Origin: Pirellulales bacterium
GTDB taxonomy: Bacteria; Planctomycetota; Planctomycetia; Pirellulales; JADZDJ01
Direction: 5' to 3'
DNA length: 47,805 nucleotides
Assembly (NCBI GenBank): GCA_035656635.1
Contig: DASRSD010000048.1
Location: 1 to 47,805 of the forward strand
Shown here one piece after another: positions 17,524-26,857 of the stretch (position 1 is its first letter; each line of letters opens with the position of its first letter). A program made the translations under genes and the position numbers. A model generated the notes under the pieces. That model was given only the letters and a program-made list of their open reading frames with translations, did no database searches and had not been told where the DNA came from.

Positions 17524-19011
17524 ATGCGATTCACCAGTTATTCCTCCGATGGCTTTTACGACGAGATGTTTCGCCCCGACGGTTCGCCGCACCCACGCTG
17601 CGAGGCGCTGGTGCGACGCATCGAGTCGCTCTCCGATGGGGAACTGCAACGGCGCCAGCGCGATGCCGAACGCACCCTGATGAACCTGGGCATCACGTTC
17701 ACCGTGTATGGGCATCAGGCGGGCACTGAGAAAATTTGGCCGTTCGATGTCGTGCCGCGAGTTGTGGAAGCCGCCGAGTGGGAAATCATCGAACGGGGAC
17801 TTAAGCAGCGCATTGCAGCGCTCAATATGTTCATCAACGACGTTTATCACCGCCAGAAAATCGTCAAGGATGGCGTGGTGCCGGAGTATTTGCTCCACTC
17901 GGGAAAATGCTATTTGCCCCCGTGTGCCGAATTGAATCCGCCTCGCGGCATTTGGGCCCATGTCACAGGCACCGACTTGGTGCGCGATGGCGATGGGCAA
18001 TTCTACGTGCTGGAAGATAACTTGCGTTGTCCTTCCGGCGTATCGTACGTGCTGGAAAACCGCGAGGTCATGAAGCGCACCTTACCGCAAGTCTTTGAAG
18101 GCCTGCGCATTCGTTCGGTGGAAGATTATCCGGAGCGGCTGTTGCGAACGCTGCAATATTTGGCTCCCCAGTTGCCGGACGATCCTACCGTTGTCGTGCT
18201 GACTCCCGGAATTTTCAATTCCGCATATTTTGAACATTCGTTCTTGGCTCAGCAAATGGGCGTGGAACTGGTCGAAGGTCGCGACTTGGTCGTGCTCGAC
18301 GATTACGTGTTCATGCGCACCACCCAGGGCATTCAGCGCGTCGATGTCATTTACCGGCGCATTGACGATATTTTTCTCGATCCTGAAACGTTTCAGCCCG
18401 ATTCCATGCTAGGCGTGCCGGGCTTAATGCGCGCCTACCGCGCTGGCCACGTGGCACTAGCGAACGCCCCTGGCACCGGCATTGCCGACGACAAGGCTGT
18501 GTACGCTTTCGTCCCGCAAATCATCAAATATTATTTGAATGAGGACATTATTTTGTCCAACGTCCCGACCTTTGTTTGCGCCGATCCTAAGCAATGCGCT
18601 CACGTCTTAGCAAATCTTGACAAACTCGTCGTGAAGCCGACCAACGAATCCGGCGGCTATGGTTTAATGATTGGCCCGAAGACATCGCACGCCGAACGGG
18701 AAGCGTGCGCTGCACGCATTCGAGAAAAGCCTCGCGAATACATCGCTCAACCCATGCTGGCTCTTTCGCGCGTGCCATCTTTGGTCGACGACCATTTTGA
18801 AGGACGCCACGTCGATTTGAGGCCCTACATCCTTTATGGCGAAGATATTTTTGTACTTCCCGGCGGTCTAACCCGAGTCGCGCTACAACGCGGTTCATTA
18901 GTGGTTAACTCGTCTCAGGGAGGCGGCAGCAAAGATACCTGGGTGCTCCAGCCAGACTTTCCCCAACACCAAGTCGACAATCAAACGCAACATCTTCTTG
19001 CCAAAACGTAG
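17524..19011 (+). CDS. Circularly permuted ATP-grasp protein (DUF404/DUF407 type)
   Basis: A 495-residue protein starting [20 protein letters not shown]. It has the hallmarks of the circularly permuted ATP-grasp type 2 family: RPFDVVPR-like [50 protein letters not shown] with [23 protein letters not shown], and the C-terminal [12 protein letters not shown] with [13 protein letters not shown]-grasp enzymes ligate carboxylates to amines. It is first in an operon with alpha-E, Anbu and transglutaminase genes, a context for which a peptide-synthesis/degradation cycle has been predicted in the literature. Substrate unknown. Confidence 0.9.
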   Translation: MRFTSYSSDGFYDEMFRPDGSPHPRCEALVRRIESLSDGELQRRQRDAERTLMNLGITFTVYGHQAGTEKIWPFDVVPRVVEAAEWEIIERGLKQRIAALNMFINDVYHRQKIVKDGVVPEYLLHSGKCYLPPCAELNPPRGIWAHVTGTDLVRDGDGQFYVLEDNLRCPSGVSYVLENREVMKRTLPQVFEGLRIRSVEDYPERLLRTLQYLAPQLPDDPTVVVLTPGIFNSAYFEHSFLAQQMGVELVEGRDLVVLDDYVFMRTTQGIQRVDVIYRRIDDIFLDPETFQPDSMLGVPGLMRAYRAGHVALANAPGTGIADDKAVYAFVPQIIKYYLNEDIILSNVPTFVCADPKQCAHVLANLDKLVVKPTNESGGYGLMIGPKTSHAEREACAARIREKPREYIAQPMLALSRVPSLVDDHFEGRHVDLRPYILYGEDIFVLPGGLTRVALQRGSLVVNSSQGGGSKDTWVLQPDFPQHQVDNQTQHLLAKT

Positions 19012-19075
19012 TGGATTATCGCCACACCGTGATTACACCGTGGTAAACAAGTGATACATTTCAGGCGGATTAAGT

Positions 19076-20062
19076 ATGCTCAGCCGAGTGGCCGATTGCG
19101 TCTTCTGGATGAGCCGCTACATTGAGCGCGCGGAAAATGCTGCGCGCTTCGTCGACGTCAATTTGAACCTGACGCTTGATTTGGGCGGCACCTTGGCCAA
19201 TCAATGGGACCCGCTCATTTACACCAGCGGCGATCATGAGCAGTTCTACAAGCGTTACGGCACCGCGAATCAAAAAAATGCCGTGGCCATGCTGGCCTTT
19301 GATGAGGAGAATCCAAACTCAATCGTTTCCTGTCTGAAATTTGCTCGCGAGAATGCCCGTACTATCCGCGAAATTATCGCCGCTCCGGTTTGGGAAGAGC
19401 TGAATAAATTCTATTTACTCGTGAAGGAGGCGGCCCGCAATGGACGTGCCGGCGACAATCCGTTTGAGTTTTTTAACAACGTCAAGCGCAGTGGGCAGTT
19501 GATCGTGGGAATTATGGAGGCCACGATGTCGCGCGGGGAAGCGTGGCATTTTGCACAAATGGGTCGTTTGCTGGAACGGGCAGACAAAACCTCTCGCATT
19601 GTCGACGTGAAGTATTATATTCTTTTGCCCAGTGCCGCCGACGTGGGCACACCTACCGACGCGATTCAGTGGGCCGCATTATTAAAATCGGCAAGTGCCT
19701 TGGAAATGTACCGTAAACGGCATGGACGCATTATTCCCACCGAGGTTATGGAGTTTCTAATCCTGAATGCCGAATTTCCCCGCGCGCTGCGGTTTTGTTT
19801 GCGCGGCGCGGAAGAATCGTTGCACGCCATTACCGGCACGGCTCCCACCACGTACCGCAATCAAGCGGAACGGCGTATGGGTCAACTTCGATCCGAGTTG
19901 GATTACGCTCAAATTGGCGATATTATCGACCGTGGACTGCACGAGTTTATTGACAGCTTTCAGAAAAACTTGAATCTTGTCGGCGAGGCTATTCAGACGA
20001 CGTTTTTTGCACAGCAGACCGTGCCACTCTCGACTTCGAATCGACATGGAGCTACCCAATGA
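19076..20062 (+). CDS. Alpha-E domain protein (DUF403)
   Basis: A 328-residue all-helical protein starting MLSRVADCVFWMSRYIERAE, the standard N-terminus of the alpha-E family, followed by NARTIREIIAAPVWEELNKF, GEAWHFAQMGRLLERADKTS and LILNAEFPRALRFCL. Alpha-E proteins accompany circularly permuted ATP-grasp proteins and are thought to form a complex with them. Its stop overlaps the Anbu start by 4 bases (ATGA), so the two are translationally coupled. No enzymatic motif is evident. Confidence 0.9.
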   Translation: MLSRVADCVFWMSRYIERAENAARFVDVNLNLTLDLGGTLANQWDPLIYTSGDHEQFYKRYGTANQKNAVAMLAFDEENPNSIVSCLKFARENARTIREIIAAPVWEELNKFYLLVKEAARNGRAGDNPFEFFNNVKRSGQLIVGIMEATMSRGEAWHFAQMGRLLERADKTSRIVDVKYYILLPSAADVGTPTDAIQWAALLKSASALEMYRKRHGRIIPTEVMEFLILNAEFPRALRFCLRGAEESLHAITGTAPTTYRNQAERRMGQLRSELDYAQIGDIIDRGLHEFIDSFQKNLNLVGEAIQTTFFAQQTVPLSTSNRHGATQ

Positions 20063-20817
20063 CCTTTTGTCTGGGCATGAAAGTTGAATCCGGACTGGTT
20101 GGAATTGCCGACACCCGAATTACCTCAGGCGCCGAATGCATTACCGCACGAAAGCTCACCGTGTTTCATCACGCAGGGCATCCCTTGTTCGTGATGACTT
20201 CGGGCCTACGCAGCGTGCGGGACAAAATCATCACGTATTTCGAGGAAGCGTTGGATGAGACCACCTCGGAATTCGATCGTCTCCACAAAGCAGTCAATGC
20301 GTTAGCGGCGCAAACTCGGCGCGTGGCCGCGGAAGACAAGGAAGCGCTCGAAAACAGCAAGCTGCTGTTTAATTTTCACGCCCTGGTCGGCGGGCAACTG
20401 AAGCACGATAAAGAACACAAGCTGTATTTGTTGTATCCCCAAGGAAACTGGGTGGAAATTGGCCCCGGCACGCCGTATTGCATCATCGGCGAAACCGGCT
20501 ATGGCAAGCCAATTCTTGATCGGACACTTAAGTATTCCGACGGCATGCAACTGGCGCTGAAGGTCGGCGCCCTGGCGTTCGACAGCACGCGCATCAGCAG
20601 CGCCACGGTCGACTTTCCCCTCGACGTGGTTCTGTTTGAAAGCGGCGGCCAAGAAATGTACGAATACCGTTATGAAAAGGCCGATCTGGCGGAAAGCTGC
20701 CAGTGGTGGCAAGAACGATTGCGGGCCTCACTCAACGAATTGCCATCCCAATGGCTGAATCAGGCTTTTATGCGTCTTGAGCAACGTCACACTCAAACCA
20801 TCCCGATGAGCGGTTGA
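20059..20817 (+). CDS. Anbu-type proteasome-like peptidase
   Basis: A 252-residue NTN-hydrolase of the bacterial proteasome/HslV superfamily, Anbu (ancestral beta subunit) branch. It begins M-T-F-C, so Thr2 would become the N-terminal nucleophile after Met removal. GLVGIADTRITSG matches the beta-strand with the conserved Asp of proteasome subunits, and ITARKLTVF contains the catalytic Lys position. Length fits Anbu (about 240-250) rather than HslV (about 175). It is coupled to alpha-E by ATGA overlap. Anbu forms ring or helical oligomers; in vivo substrates remain unclear. Confidence 0.88.
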   Translation: MTFCLGMKVESGLVGIADTRITSGAECITARKLTVFHHAGHPLFVMTSGLRSVRDKIITYFEEALDETTSEFDRLHKAVNALAAQTRRVAAEDKEALENSKLLFNFHALVGGQLKHDKEHKLYLLYPQGNWVEIGPGTPYCIIGETGYGKPILDRTLKYSDGMQLALKVGALAFDSTRISSATVDFPLDVVLFESGGQEMYEYRYEKADLAESCQWWQERLRASLNELPSQWLNQAFMRLEQRHTQTIPMSG

Positions 20818-20919
20818 GCGCCTTCAGAATCATTACGGCCGATCGTATCACTGAAACCTTCCATGCTTGGCAAATGCTGATCGTCACTGGTTTGAATTCC
20901 TCTTGGCGCGTCTCATCCT

Positions 20920-21768
20920 ATGCTGTTTCACATCAAGCACATCACCCGCTACACATATAGCCGGATGGTGTTTTGTGAACCGTTAATCATCCGGCTTCGG
21001 CCGCGCGAAGATATTTTGCAGCGGCTAATGCGCTACCAACTTACGGTAGACCCGCAACCGGCAGGGATAACTGAATATTTGGATGTCGACGGCAATATCG
21101 CCACGCAGTGTTGGTTCAGCAGCCCGACGTGTGCGTTGTCGCTTGGCGTGAATAGCGTGGTGGAAACAACCTGCATAAATCCATTCAACTTTTTACTGGA
21201 TGGTGCTGCGGTGGAGCTGCCGGTTAAGTATCGGCCAGATATTTGTCCGGTATTGACTCCGTACCGCATCACCGACACATCCAACGGCAGCGCAGTTACT
21301 GCGCTGGTCGATTCAATTTTAGCGGAAACCAATCGTCAAACGATTCCTTTTTTGACGGCTCTAGCATGTTGGATTAGTACGAATTGCCAAAAAACCATCC
21401 GCCTCGAAGGGGACGCATTTCCGGCTGAGACGACGTTACAATCGCGGCAAGGAACCTGCCGCGATTTGGCAGTTTTGTTTGGCGAATGCTGTCGCGCTGC
21501 CGGTTTAGCGGCGCGCTTTGTCAGCGGGTATCAGTCACAATTAGAGGACGATGGCGATCGATATTTGCATGCCTGGTCCGAAGTTTATCTGCCAGGCGCT
21601 GGGTGGCGCGGCTTTGATCCGGGGCAGGGGGTGGCCGTTGCCGATCGTCACGTAGCGGTGGCCGCTGGCCTCAACCCATTAGCCGCAGCACCCACGATTG
21701 GATCGTTCCGAGGCACCGACGCCTCCTCAACCATGCAAACCCAATTGGTGATTCGGGTTTCCTCGTAA
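20920..21768 (+). CDS. Transglutaminase-like cysteine protease-fold protein
   Basis: A 282-residue protein with the bacterial transglutaminase-like N-terminal beta domain (LFHIKHITRYTYSRMVFCEP with IIRLRPRED) and the catalytic core: Cys in QSRQGTCRDLAVLFGECCRA, His in YLHAWSEVYLPG and Asp in GWRGFDPGQG, the Cys-His-Asp triad. GLAARFVSGYQ is typical. It is the fourth gene of the Anbu operon, 102 bases after Anbu. Likely a cytoplasmic peptidase or amidase acting on the product of the ATP-grasp enzyme; this follows predictions for this gene set and is not visible in the sequence. Confidence 0.92.
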   Translation: MLFHIKHITRYTYSRMVFCEPLIIRLRPREDILQRLMRYQLTVDPQPAGITEYLDVDGNIATQCWFSSPTCALSLGVNSVVETTCINPFNFLLDGAAVELPVKYRPDICPVLTPYRITDTSNGSAVTALVDSILAETNRQTIPFLTALACWISTNCQKTIRLEGDAFPAETTLQSRQGTCRDLAVLFGECCRAAGLAARFVSGYQSQLEDDGDRYLHAWSEVYLPGAGWRGFDPGQGVAVADRHVAVAAGLNPLAAAPTIGSFRGTDASSTMQTQLVIRVSS

Positions 21769-22063
21769 GGCCAATTTGCTCATCGTGCGGTTTTCCGATG
21801 TGACGGCGCGGCATTCAGCGGCGACAAATCGGCTGGCCTATCGGGCATGCGAACTCGCGAATTTTTTAGTCGTAACTGCCTTCCGGAACAGGGCTTGCAA
21901 TCTTGGGAATACGGCGTATTGTAGGCTTTATTCATTCATGTAAATTCGACGACAGGTTCCGGGGAGATTGGGCATCTTTATCTGAGCCTCCCATTTTGAA
22001 AAGGCTTATGGCACCATTAGCTCAGATAGGAGAAGCGGGTTATCCATTCCCGTTTTGCCGAAC

Positions 22064-23503
22064 ATGAGCGATTTTCTTCTGTATTACGAACGCGTAAGCC
22101 CGACCACCTGGGTTTACCTCTCGTCGCTGCTGATTATTTCGTTGTACTTTAAGTTCAATCGCCTGTGGAGCGTTCGAAATCTAGATTTGATCGGGCTGCT
22201 CTTCTTGGCTCCCGGCTTGTTGTTTGTAATCTACGGACAAGAGACGGCCTCGCCGGCCTACCAGCAAACTGGCTATCTCTGGCTGTTTGTAATGGTTGGG
22301 TTGTTCCTCGTGCGAATGCTGTTAGATCCGTTGATGGTCCGGCGCCCGTTGTTGGAGCCTAATCTCTCTGCCGGCGGTCTTACATTCCTAGGCTTGTCAT
22401 TGCTGCTGTTCCTAATGGCCAATGTGGCTACCAACAAACCTGCCAGCGAACTCTCCGTCAAACACATAGCCTCGGAAACAATTGACGTAACGCCCACTCC
22501 AACGGTGACGGAACCTAAGACGGAGGACCGCGACACAGACAAGCCTGCCGGAGAGAGTGCACTTGTCCTTTATGGCCCCGGGTATCCCTGGCTATTTGAT
22601 ATTTTCCAATTGCCCACGCGAATTCTATTTCAGGGAGGTCACCCTGCAGAATCGCCGGCGTTGCCGGCCACTTCCGAGGCTCAAAATTCACTGAAGCTGG
22701 CAACCGCTCGGATGGTGGCCATTTTCTCCTACTTAGCCGTGGTGTTGGGTCTGGTGGTAATTGGCTATCGCCATTTTGACAACATTAAAACGGGCATCGC
22801 CGCGGCGGTTCTATACTTGTTGCTGCCTTACACGGCGATCCTTACCGGACATTACATGGATACCGCGGCCCACATCGGCCAGGTTTACCACGTTTTGCTT
22901 GCCGCTTTTTTAGTTTGGGCCGTAGCCATGTACCGGCGGCCGCTGATTGCCGGGATTCTGCTGGGCTTAGCCATCGGAATCTTTTATTACCCCATTTTTC
23001 TGCTTCCATTGTGGTGCAGTTTTTATTGGAAGCGGGGGGGAATGCGGTTTGCCATCGGCGTGGCGGTGATGTTGTTGCTGTTAGTCGCTAATTTGTATTT
23101 CCATCCCTACAGTCATTCGTTTTCAACCGATTTGCGGCAAATGTTCGGATGGATATTTCCTCGCATGGATAATTTGCAGGGCTTCTGGGGCCTTAGCTAT
23201 AACGTTCCTGCCTATCGCCTACCCGTGTTGGTGGCATTTGTGGCGATGTGCATTTCTTTAATCATTTGGCCGGCTCAAAAAAATCTGGGAACCCTCCTGA
23301 GTTGCTCCGCGGCGGTGATGCTGGGCACCCAATTTTGGCATGCGTTGGGAGGCGGTCAATTGCTGGGCTGGTATTTGCCATTGACCCTGCTGACTATCTT
23401 CCGTCCAAATCTGGAAGACCGCGTGGCTCTGTCAGTCCTTGGCCGATGGACGCTTGCCAAGCGGAAGCCTAATCTAGCGCCCGTGGACCAAGCGGCGGCT
23501 TAA
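22064..23503 (+). CDS. Polytopic membrane protein, unknown
   Basis: A 479-residue protein from ATG 22064 (MSDFLLYYERVSPTTWVYL); a TTG three codons earlier is possible and no ribosome site is clear. I count about ten hydrophobic helices (for example VYLSSLLIISLYFKF, LIGLLFLAPGLLFVIYGQ, MVAIFSYLAVVLGLVVIGY, MRFAIGVAVMLLLLVANLYF). A soluble loop of about 80 residues (TPTPTVTEPKTEDRDTDKPA and beyond) sits after the fourth. The LPYTAILTGHYMDTAAHIGQ region resembles lumenal loops of GT-C glycosyltransferases, but no catalytic DxD/ExD is clear. Standalone; convergent with the HEAT gene. Confidence 0.7.
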   Translation: MSDFLLYYERVSPTTWVYLSSLLIISLYFKFNRLWSVRNLDLIGLLFLAPGLLFVIYGQETASPAYQQTGYLWLFVMVGLFLVRMLLDPLMVRRPLLEPNLSAGGLTFLGLSLLLFLMANVATNKPASELSVKHIASETIDVTPTPTVTEPKTEDRDTDKPAGESALVLYGPGYPWLFDIFQLPTRILFQGGHPAESPALPATSEAQNSLKLATARMVAIFSYLAVVLGLVVIGYRHFDNIKTGIAAAVLYLLLPYTAILTGHYMDTAAHIGQVYHVLLAAFLVWAVAMYRRPLIAGILLGLAIGIFYYPIFLLPLWCSFYWKRGGMRFAIGVAVMLLLLVANLYFHPYSHSFSTDLRQMFGWIFPRMDNLQGFWGLSYNVPAYRLPVLVAFVAMCISLIIWPAQKNLGTLLSCSAAVMLGTQFWHALGGGQLLGWYLPLTLLTIFRPNLEDRVALSVLGRWTLAKRKPNLAPVDQAAA

Positions 23504-23539
23504 GCGCACCGAAGTTCTCGATTAGATTTTCCCAATACC

Positions 23540-23572
23540 GCTGCTGCTCTGATTTACAAATGAAGCAGCAGC
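23540..23572. terminator. Hairpin between convergent genes
   Basis: GCTGCTGC (23540-23547) pairs with GCAGCAGC (23565-23572) around a 17-nt loop. It lies in the 90-base gap between convergent genes. No T-tract follows on either strand, so a termination role is only suggested. Confidence 0.35.
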
Positions 23573-23593
23573 CAGTATCAATTCAAGAAGCAA

Positions 23594-24805
23594 TTATTCG
23601 CCACGGCGGGTATCGACGACCGGAGGTTTTTTCTCCGCGGCATACCACTTCCGCCAAGAATGTTCGTCGAAGCCAAAATTTGCTCCGCCGGTAAGCGTGA
23701 CCAAAGCGTCCAATACCTGCTGATTGGTCATTTCGCGCCGGATTCGCTTGGGGGCTGACCCCATGGTCATTCCGCCGCCCCCCTGAGGCGAAAATCCGGC
23801 GGAAATCTGGCCCGGGTTCGCTCCTTCATCAAGCGTATAAGTGTGCGTAGTAATTAAAGAGTCGATCAGCGGCAAAATTGCCGTTTTGTCTCCCAGTTTT
23901 CCTAGCGCATAGCCAGCGCGGTTCACACGAGCGTTGTCTTTGCTTTTGAGAGCCGCAATATACAGCGGCACCGCCAATTGGGCTGCCTTGCCGGTGAGTT
24001 CATCAAAGCATGTTAAGCGCAGCTCGTCGTCGGAGTCACCCAAAGAATGCTCCACAATCGCCTTGACCGCTTCCACACTTGCAATTCTTCCCAGTGTGTC
24101 TAAAAACCAGATTCGCGCTTGCCGGCCGCGTTCGGAATCGAGCGCTTGCACAAGTGCCGGAACTGCAAACGGATCGGTTATCTTATTTAATTCTTCGTGC
24201 AACTGATCGGCCTTGGCAGGATCGTCCAGCCCGGTTCGCAACCGCTTCAGAGTGGTGAACCATTGCTTTTCGGCCAAATCGTCCTTGCGTTTTTGTTCCA
24301 GCAAATCTCTCTCCTGCGGAAAAACCCATTGCCCCATGTACCGGACTTTGCCTTGCTCGCGCATTGCCTCATCTTGCTGTACCCAACGGCCATCGACCTG
24401 GCTGTAGCCCAGTGCCATGTGCGCTTTTCGATTGTCCGGGTCGATCTGCAAAACTCGCTCCAGTGCCGCCTGCCGTCCTTTGGAATAAGAGTTTTCGCGG
24501 CACCATTCGGCTAATCGCCATTGGTCCTCGGCAGTGTCGGCAAAGGTGGGCCGGATTTTTTCGTATTCCAACTCCGCCGGGCTTTGTGCGGTAACTTTTT
24601 TGATTTGCGAGCGATCGAAAGTCAGCGTCGCCCCTGCAGACGTCTGAATGACGTACTTCTGCCGCGGCGTCTCGTCACGATTCATCCACTCTCCGGAAAT
24701 TTGTCCACCGCTGCTCAACTCAAAAATATCTGCGCGCGCCCCGCAAATGGAGAGTGCAAGAATTATCGCCCATGCGGCAGAAAATAAGCGAAAAATTGCT
24801 GGCAT
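23594..24805 (-). CDS. Secreted HEAT-repeat/TPR-like protein
   Basis: A 403-residue protein with a signal peptide (LFSAAWAIILALSICGARAD, cleavage near A25). A beta-rich segment follows (IFELSSGGQISGEWMNRDE, VIQTSAGATLTFDRSQIKKV), then a TPR-like helical pair (QAALERVLQIDPDNRKAHMA) and HEAT-type repeats (DPFAVPALVQALDSE; SVEAVKAIVEHSLGDSDDEL; AVPLYIAALKSKDNARV; KTAILPLIDSLIT). The C-terminus contains the Gly/Met run QGGGGMTMGSAPKR. The layout is common in planctomycete periplasmic proteins; a protein-interaction role is likely, specific function unknown. Divergent from moaB. Confidence 0.75.
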   Translation of the reverse strand: MPAIFRLFSAAWAIILALSICGARADIFELSSGGQISGEWMNRDETPRQKYVIQTSAGATLTFDRSQIKKVTAQSPAELEYEKIRPTFADTAEDQWRLAEWCRENSYSKGRQAALERVLQIDPDNRKAHMALGYSQVDGRWVQQDEAMREQGKVRYMGQWVFPQERDLLEQKRKDDLAEKQWFTTLKRLRTGLDDPAKADQLHEELNKITDPFAVPALVQALDSERGRQARIWFLDTLGRIASVEAVKAIVEHSLGDSDDELRLTCFDELTGKAAQLAVPLYIAALKSKDNARVNRAGYALGKLGDKTAILPLIDSLITTHTYTLDEGANPGQISAGFSPQGGGGMTMGSAPKRIRREMTNQQVLDALVTLTGGANFGFDEHSWRKWYAAEKKPPVVDTRRGE

Positions 24806-24851
24806 GGCGGTGCATTGCCTGGCATTTGCCAGGCGGTTTTACTGGCACGAG

Positions 24852-24881
24852 TTCCGGAACGGGTACACTATCAAGTATAAT
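24852..24881 (+). promoter_or_regulatory. Possible promoter for moaB
   Basis: A perfect -10 TATAAT (24876-24881) with a poor -35 (TTCCGG, 24852-24857) at 18-base spacing. A GCCGGC-TTC-CGCCGGC inverted repeat follows immediately. It lies about 95 bases before the moaB ATG. Confidence 0.3.
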
Positions 24882-24976
24882 CGCGCCGGCTTCCGCCGGC
24901 CACTTTGCCTCGGAATGCCTTTATTGGAGAGATATTTTGCTGGTTACCCGTCACTCTTTTTCTCAATCTAATACAT

Positions 24977-25489
24977 ATGTCCTCGGCATCGGTTCAAGAA
25001 CACCGCGCACAATCCCCGACGCAAGTTTTCGCCGCGGTAATTACGATTAGCGATACTCGCACCCTGGAGAACGACACCAGCGGCCGCGCCATTGTCGATC
25101 CGCTGAAGCAAGCTGGACATCAGGTCGTCGCCTGGGAGATTGTGCCCGACGAGCCTGACAGAATTCGCCAGACCATCGCCCACTTTCAGCAACTTCCCAA
25201 ATTGGACGCAATTTTGCTGACCGGCGGCACTGGGGTTGGCAGCCGTGATCAAACCTTTGAAACGATCAGCGGCCTGCTGACGAAAACTATGCCGGGTTTC
25301 GGGGAAATCTTCCGCATGCTGAGCTATCAGGAGATCGGCGCCGCCGCCATGCTGAGCCGCGCTATTGGCGGATTGATCGACCGCACCATTGTGCTAGCAA
25401 TGCCCGGCTCCACGGCTGCCGTTCGCTTGGCAATGGAAAAACTAATTCTTCCGGAAATTGGACATCTCGTCCGCGAAGCTCGGCGCTAG
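24977..25489 (+). CDS. moaB: MoaB/Mog-family molybdenum cofactor protein
   Basis: A 170-residue protein from ATG 24977 (MSSASVQEHRAQSPTQVFAA); the frame upstream to 24905 is not protein-like. It has the molybdopterin-binding signature LLTGGTGVGSRDQT and the core starts AAVITISDTRTLENDTSGRA; MPGSTAAVRLAMEKLILPEI is the C-terminal conserved block. The family adenylylates or binds molybdopterin in Moco synthesis (Mog/MoaB). No other mo- genes are in the window. Divergent from the HEAT gene. Confidence 0.9.
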   Translation: MSSASVQEHRAQSPTQVFAAVITISDTRTLENDTSGRAIVDPLKQAGHQVVAWEIVPDEPDRIRQTIAHFQQLPKLDAILLTGGTGVGSRDQTFETISGLLTKTMPGFGEIFRMLSYQEIGAAAMLSRAIGGLIDRTIVLAMPGSTAAVRLAMEKLILPEIGHLVREARR

Positions 25490-25635
25490 CCGAACTGCCC
25501 TGGAGCAGTTAAAGCCGGGGCGTTATCTTTAGCCGCCTCTAAGGAAAGCATCGGCCCGGGCAGTTCTTGTGATGCCTGGGTCGTTTGTAAGCACAGCGCC
25601 CATTCGATCTTGCTGCTTCTGTTCGGAGAACAATC

Positions 25636-26625
25636 ATGCGTCGCCGCCATGTTTCCGTCGCACTGCTGACCGCCCTCATCTATGGCGGCTATTGGTTTCT
25701 GCAGCATTTTCAACTCAATGGGTTGGATAAAGTCTCCGTTAAACCTCGTTCGCAGGCCACCACCACCACTGCGCACGGTGGAGATAGTTACGCGTCTGTG
25801 CCGGCAACCAATGCCGACACGATTCGAATGGCTTCGTTTAACATCCAAGTTTTTGGCCATACTAAAGTCAACAAGCCCGAGGTTATGCAAGTGCTGGCGG
25901 AGATTGTCCGCAAGTTCGATCTGGTGGCCATTCAAGAAGTCCGTACGGACGATGTGGTGCCGCGGTTCGTGGAACTTATTAACTCAACGGGCCGCCATTA
26001 CGATTCTCTCGTTGGCCCCCGCGTCGGCCGTACCAACGATAAGGAACTGTACACGTTCATCTTCGACACCCAATCGCTGGAAGTCGATCGCAGCTCGGCT
26101 TATACCATCGACGATCGGGACAATTTATTCCAACGGCCGCCAATGGTTGCGTCATTCCGCGCCCGGGGACCGCCGCCCGAGCAGGCGTTTACCTTTACGC
26201 TGATCGACATTCACACCGAGCCCGCCGAAGCAGAGTCCGAACTGAACGCTCTGGCGCAAGTGTACCGTGCCGTGCGGAACGACGGTCATGGAGAAGACGA
26301 CATTATTTTGATGGGCGATCTCAATGCCGACGAAAAGAAATTCGGATTGCTGAAGCAAATTCCCAATATCAGTTGGGTAATTTCCGGCGTGCCAACCAAT
26401 ACCCGCGGCACCAAAACGTATGACAATATCATTTTCGATCGCACCGCAACGGTGGAATTTACGGGTCATGCCGGCGTGTTCGACGTCATGCGAGAATTCA
26501 ATCTCACGCTGAACCAAGCGCTGGAAGTGTCCGATCATTTTCCTATTTGGGCGGAATTCAGCGCGTACGAAGGTGGGGCACGCGGCCGACTGGCTGAAAA
26601 ATCTCAAGCCGTGCCCGCGCGATAA
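25636..26625 (+). CDS. Membrane-anchored endonuclease/exonuclease/phosphatase-family protein
   Basis: A 329-residue protein; GGAG lies 9 bases before ATG 25636. An N-terminal signal anchor (VALLTALIYGGYWFLQHF) places the catalytic domain outside the cytoplasm. DNase I-like EEP motifs are in order: RMASFNIQVFG (Asn), LVAIQEVRTDD (metal Glu), IDIHTEP, DIILMGDLNADEKKFG (Asp/Asn), and TYDNIIFDR with VSDHFPIWAEF (catalytic Asp-His). The DNase I-like length and motif spacing favour an extracytoplasmic nuclease. It directly precedes the second phage-type block but is separated from it by 232 bases and a terminator-like hairpin. Confidence 0.85.
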   Translation: MRRRHVSVALLTALIYGGYWFLQHFQLNGLDKVSVKPRSQATTTTAHGGDSYASVPATNADTIRMASFNIQVFGHTKVNKPEVMQVLAEIVRKFDLVAIQEVRTDDVVPRFVELINSTGRHYDSLVGPRVGRTNDKELYTFIFDTQSLEVDRSSAYTIDDRDNLFQRPPMVASFRARGPPPEQAFTFTLIDIHTEPAEAESELNALAQVYRAVRNDGHGEDDIILMGDLNADEKKFGLLKQIPNISWVISGVPTNTRGTKTYDNIIFDRTATVEFTGHAGVFDVMREFNLTLNQALEVSDHFPIWAEFSAYEGGARGRLAEKSQAVPAR

Positions 26626-26801
26626 CTTTTTCGAATCCCTTCTGCAGCGGCCACTGGCTTTTGCCGGCCTACTTTAACCCGCGCGGATTTTCTGCCGTTT
26701 TTTGTGCCTCTTGAAATTGGGCCACCCGTTCCGCTAGGATACTGTACGCACGATCACTAATGGCCCTCCAAGCCATGTTGTCGCTGCACGGTATCTTCCC
26801 G

Positions 26802-26839
26802 AGCCCGCCGCCGGACGTTTCCGGTCGTGGGCTGTTTTT
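26802..26839 (+). terminator. Third bulged AGCCCGC hairpin, at the start of the second phage block
   Basis: 5' arm AGCCCGCCGCCGG (26802-26814), 6-nt loop ACGTTT, 3' arm CCGGTCGTGGGCT (26821-26833), then GTTTTT. There are 12 pairs (two G-T) with a C-C mismatch at position 8. The ATG at 26858 follows 19 bases after the T-tract. Same plan as the hairpins at 1368 and 3741. Confidence 0.7.
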
Positions 26840-26857
26840 ATGCGCACGGGTTGCCAC

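Noticed and set aside
22012-22060. tRNA-like D-arm text (ATTAGCTCAGATAGGAG)
   Set aside because: No T-arm GTTCRA, anticodon stem or acceptor pairing follows; it is only a resemblance before a membrane protein gene.
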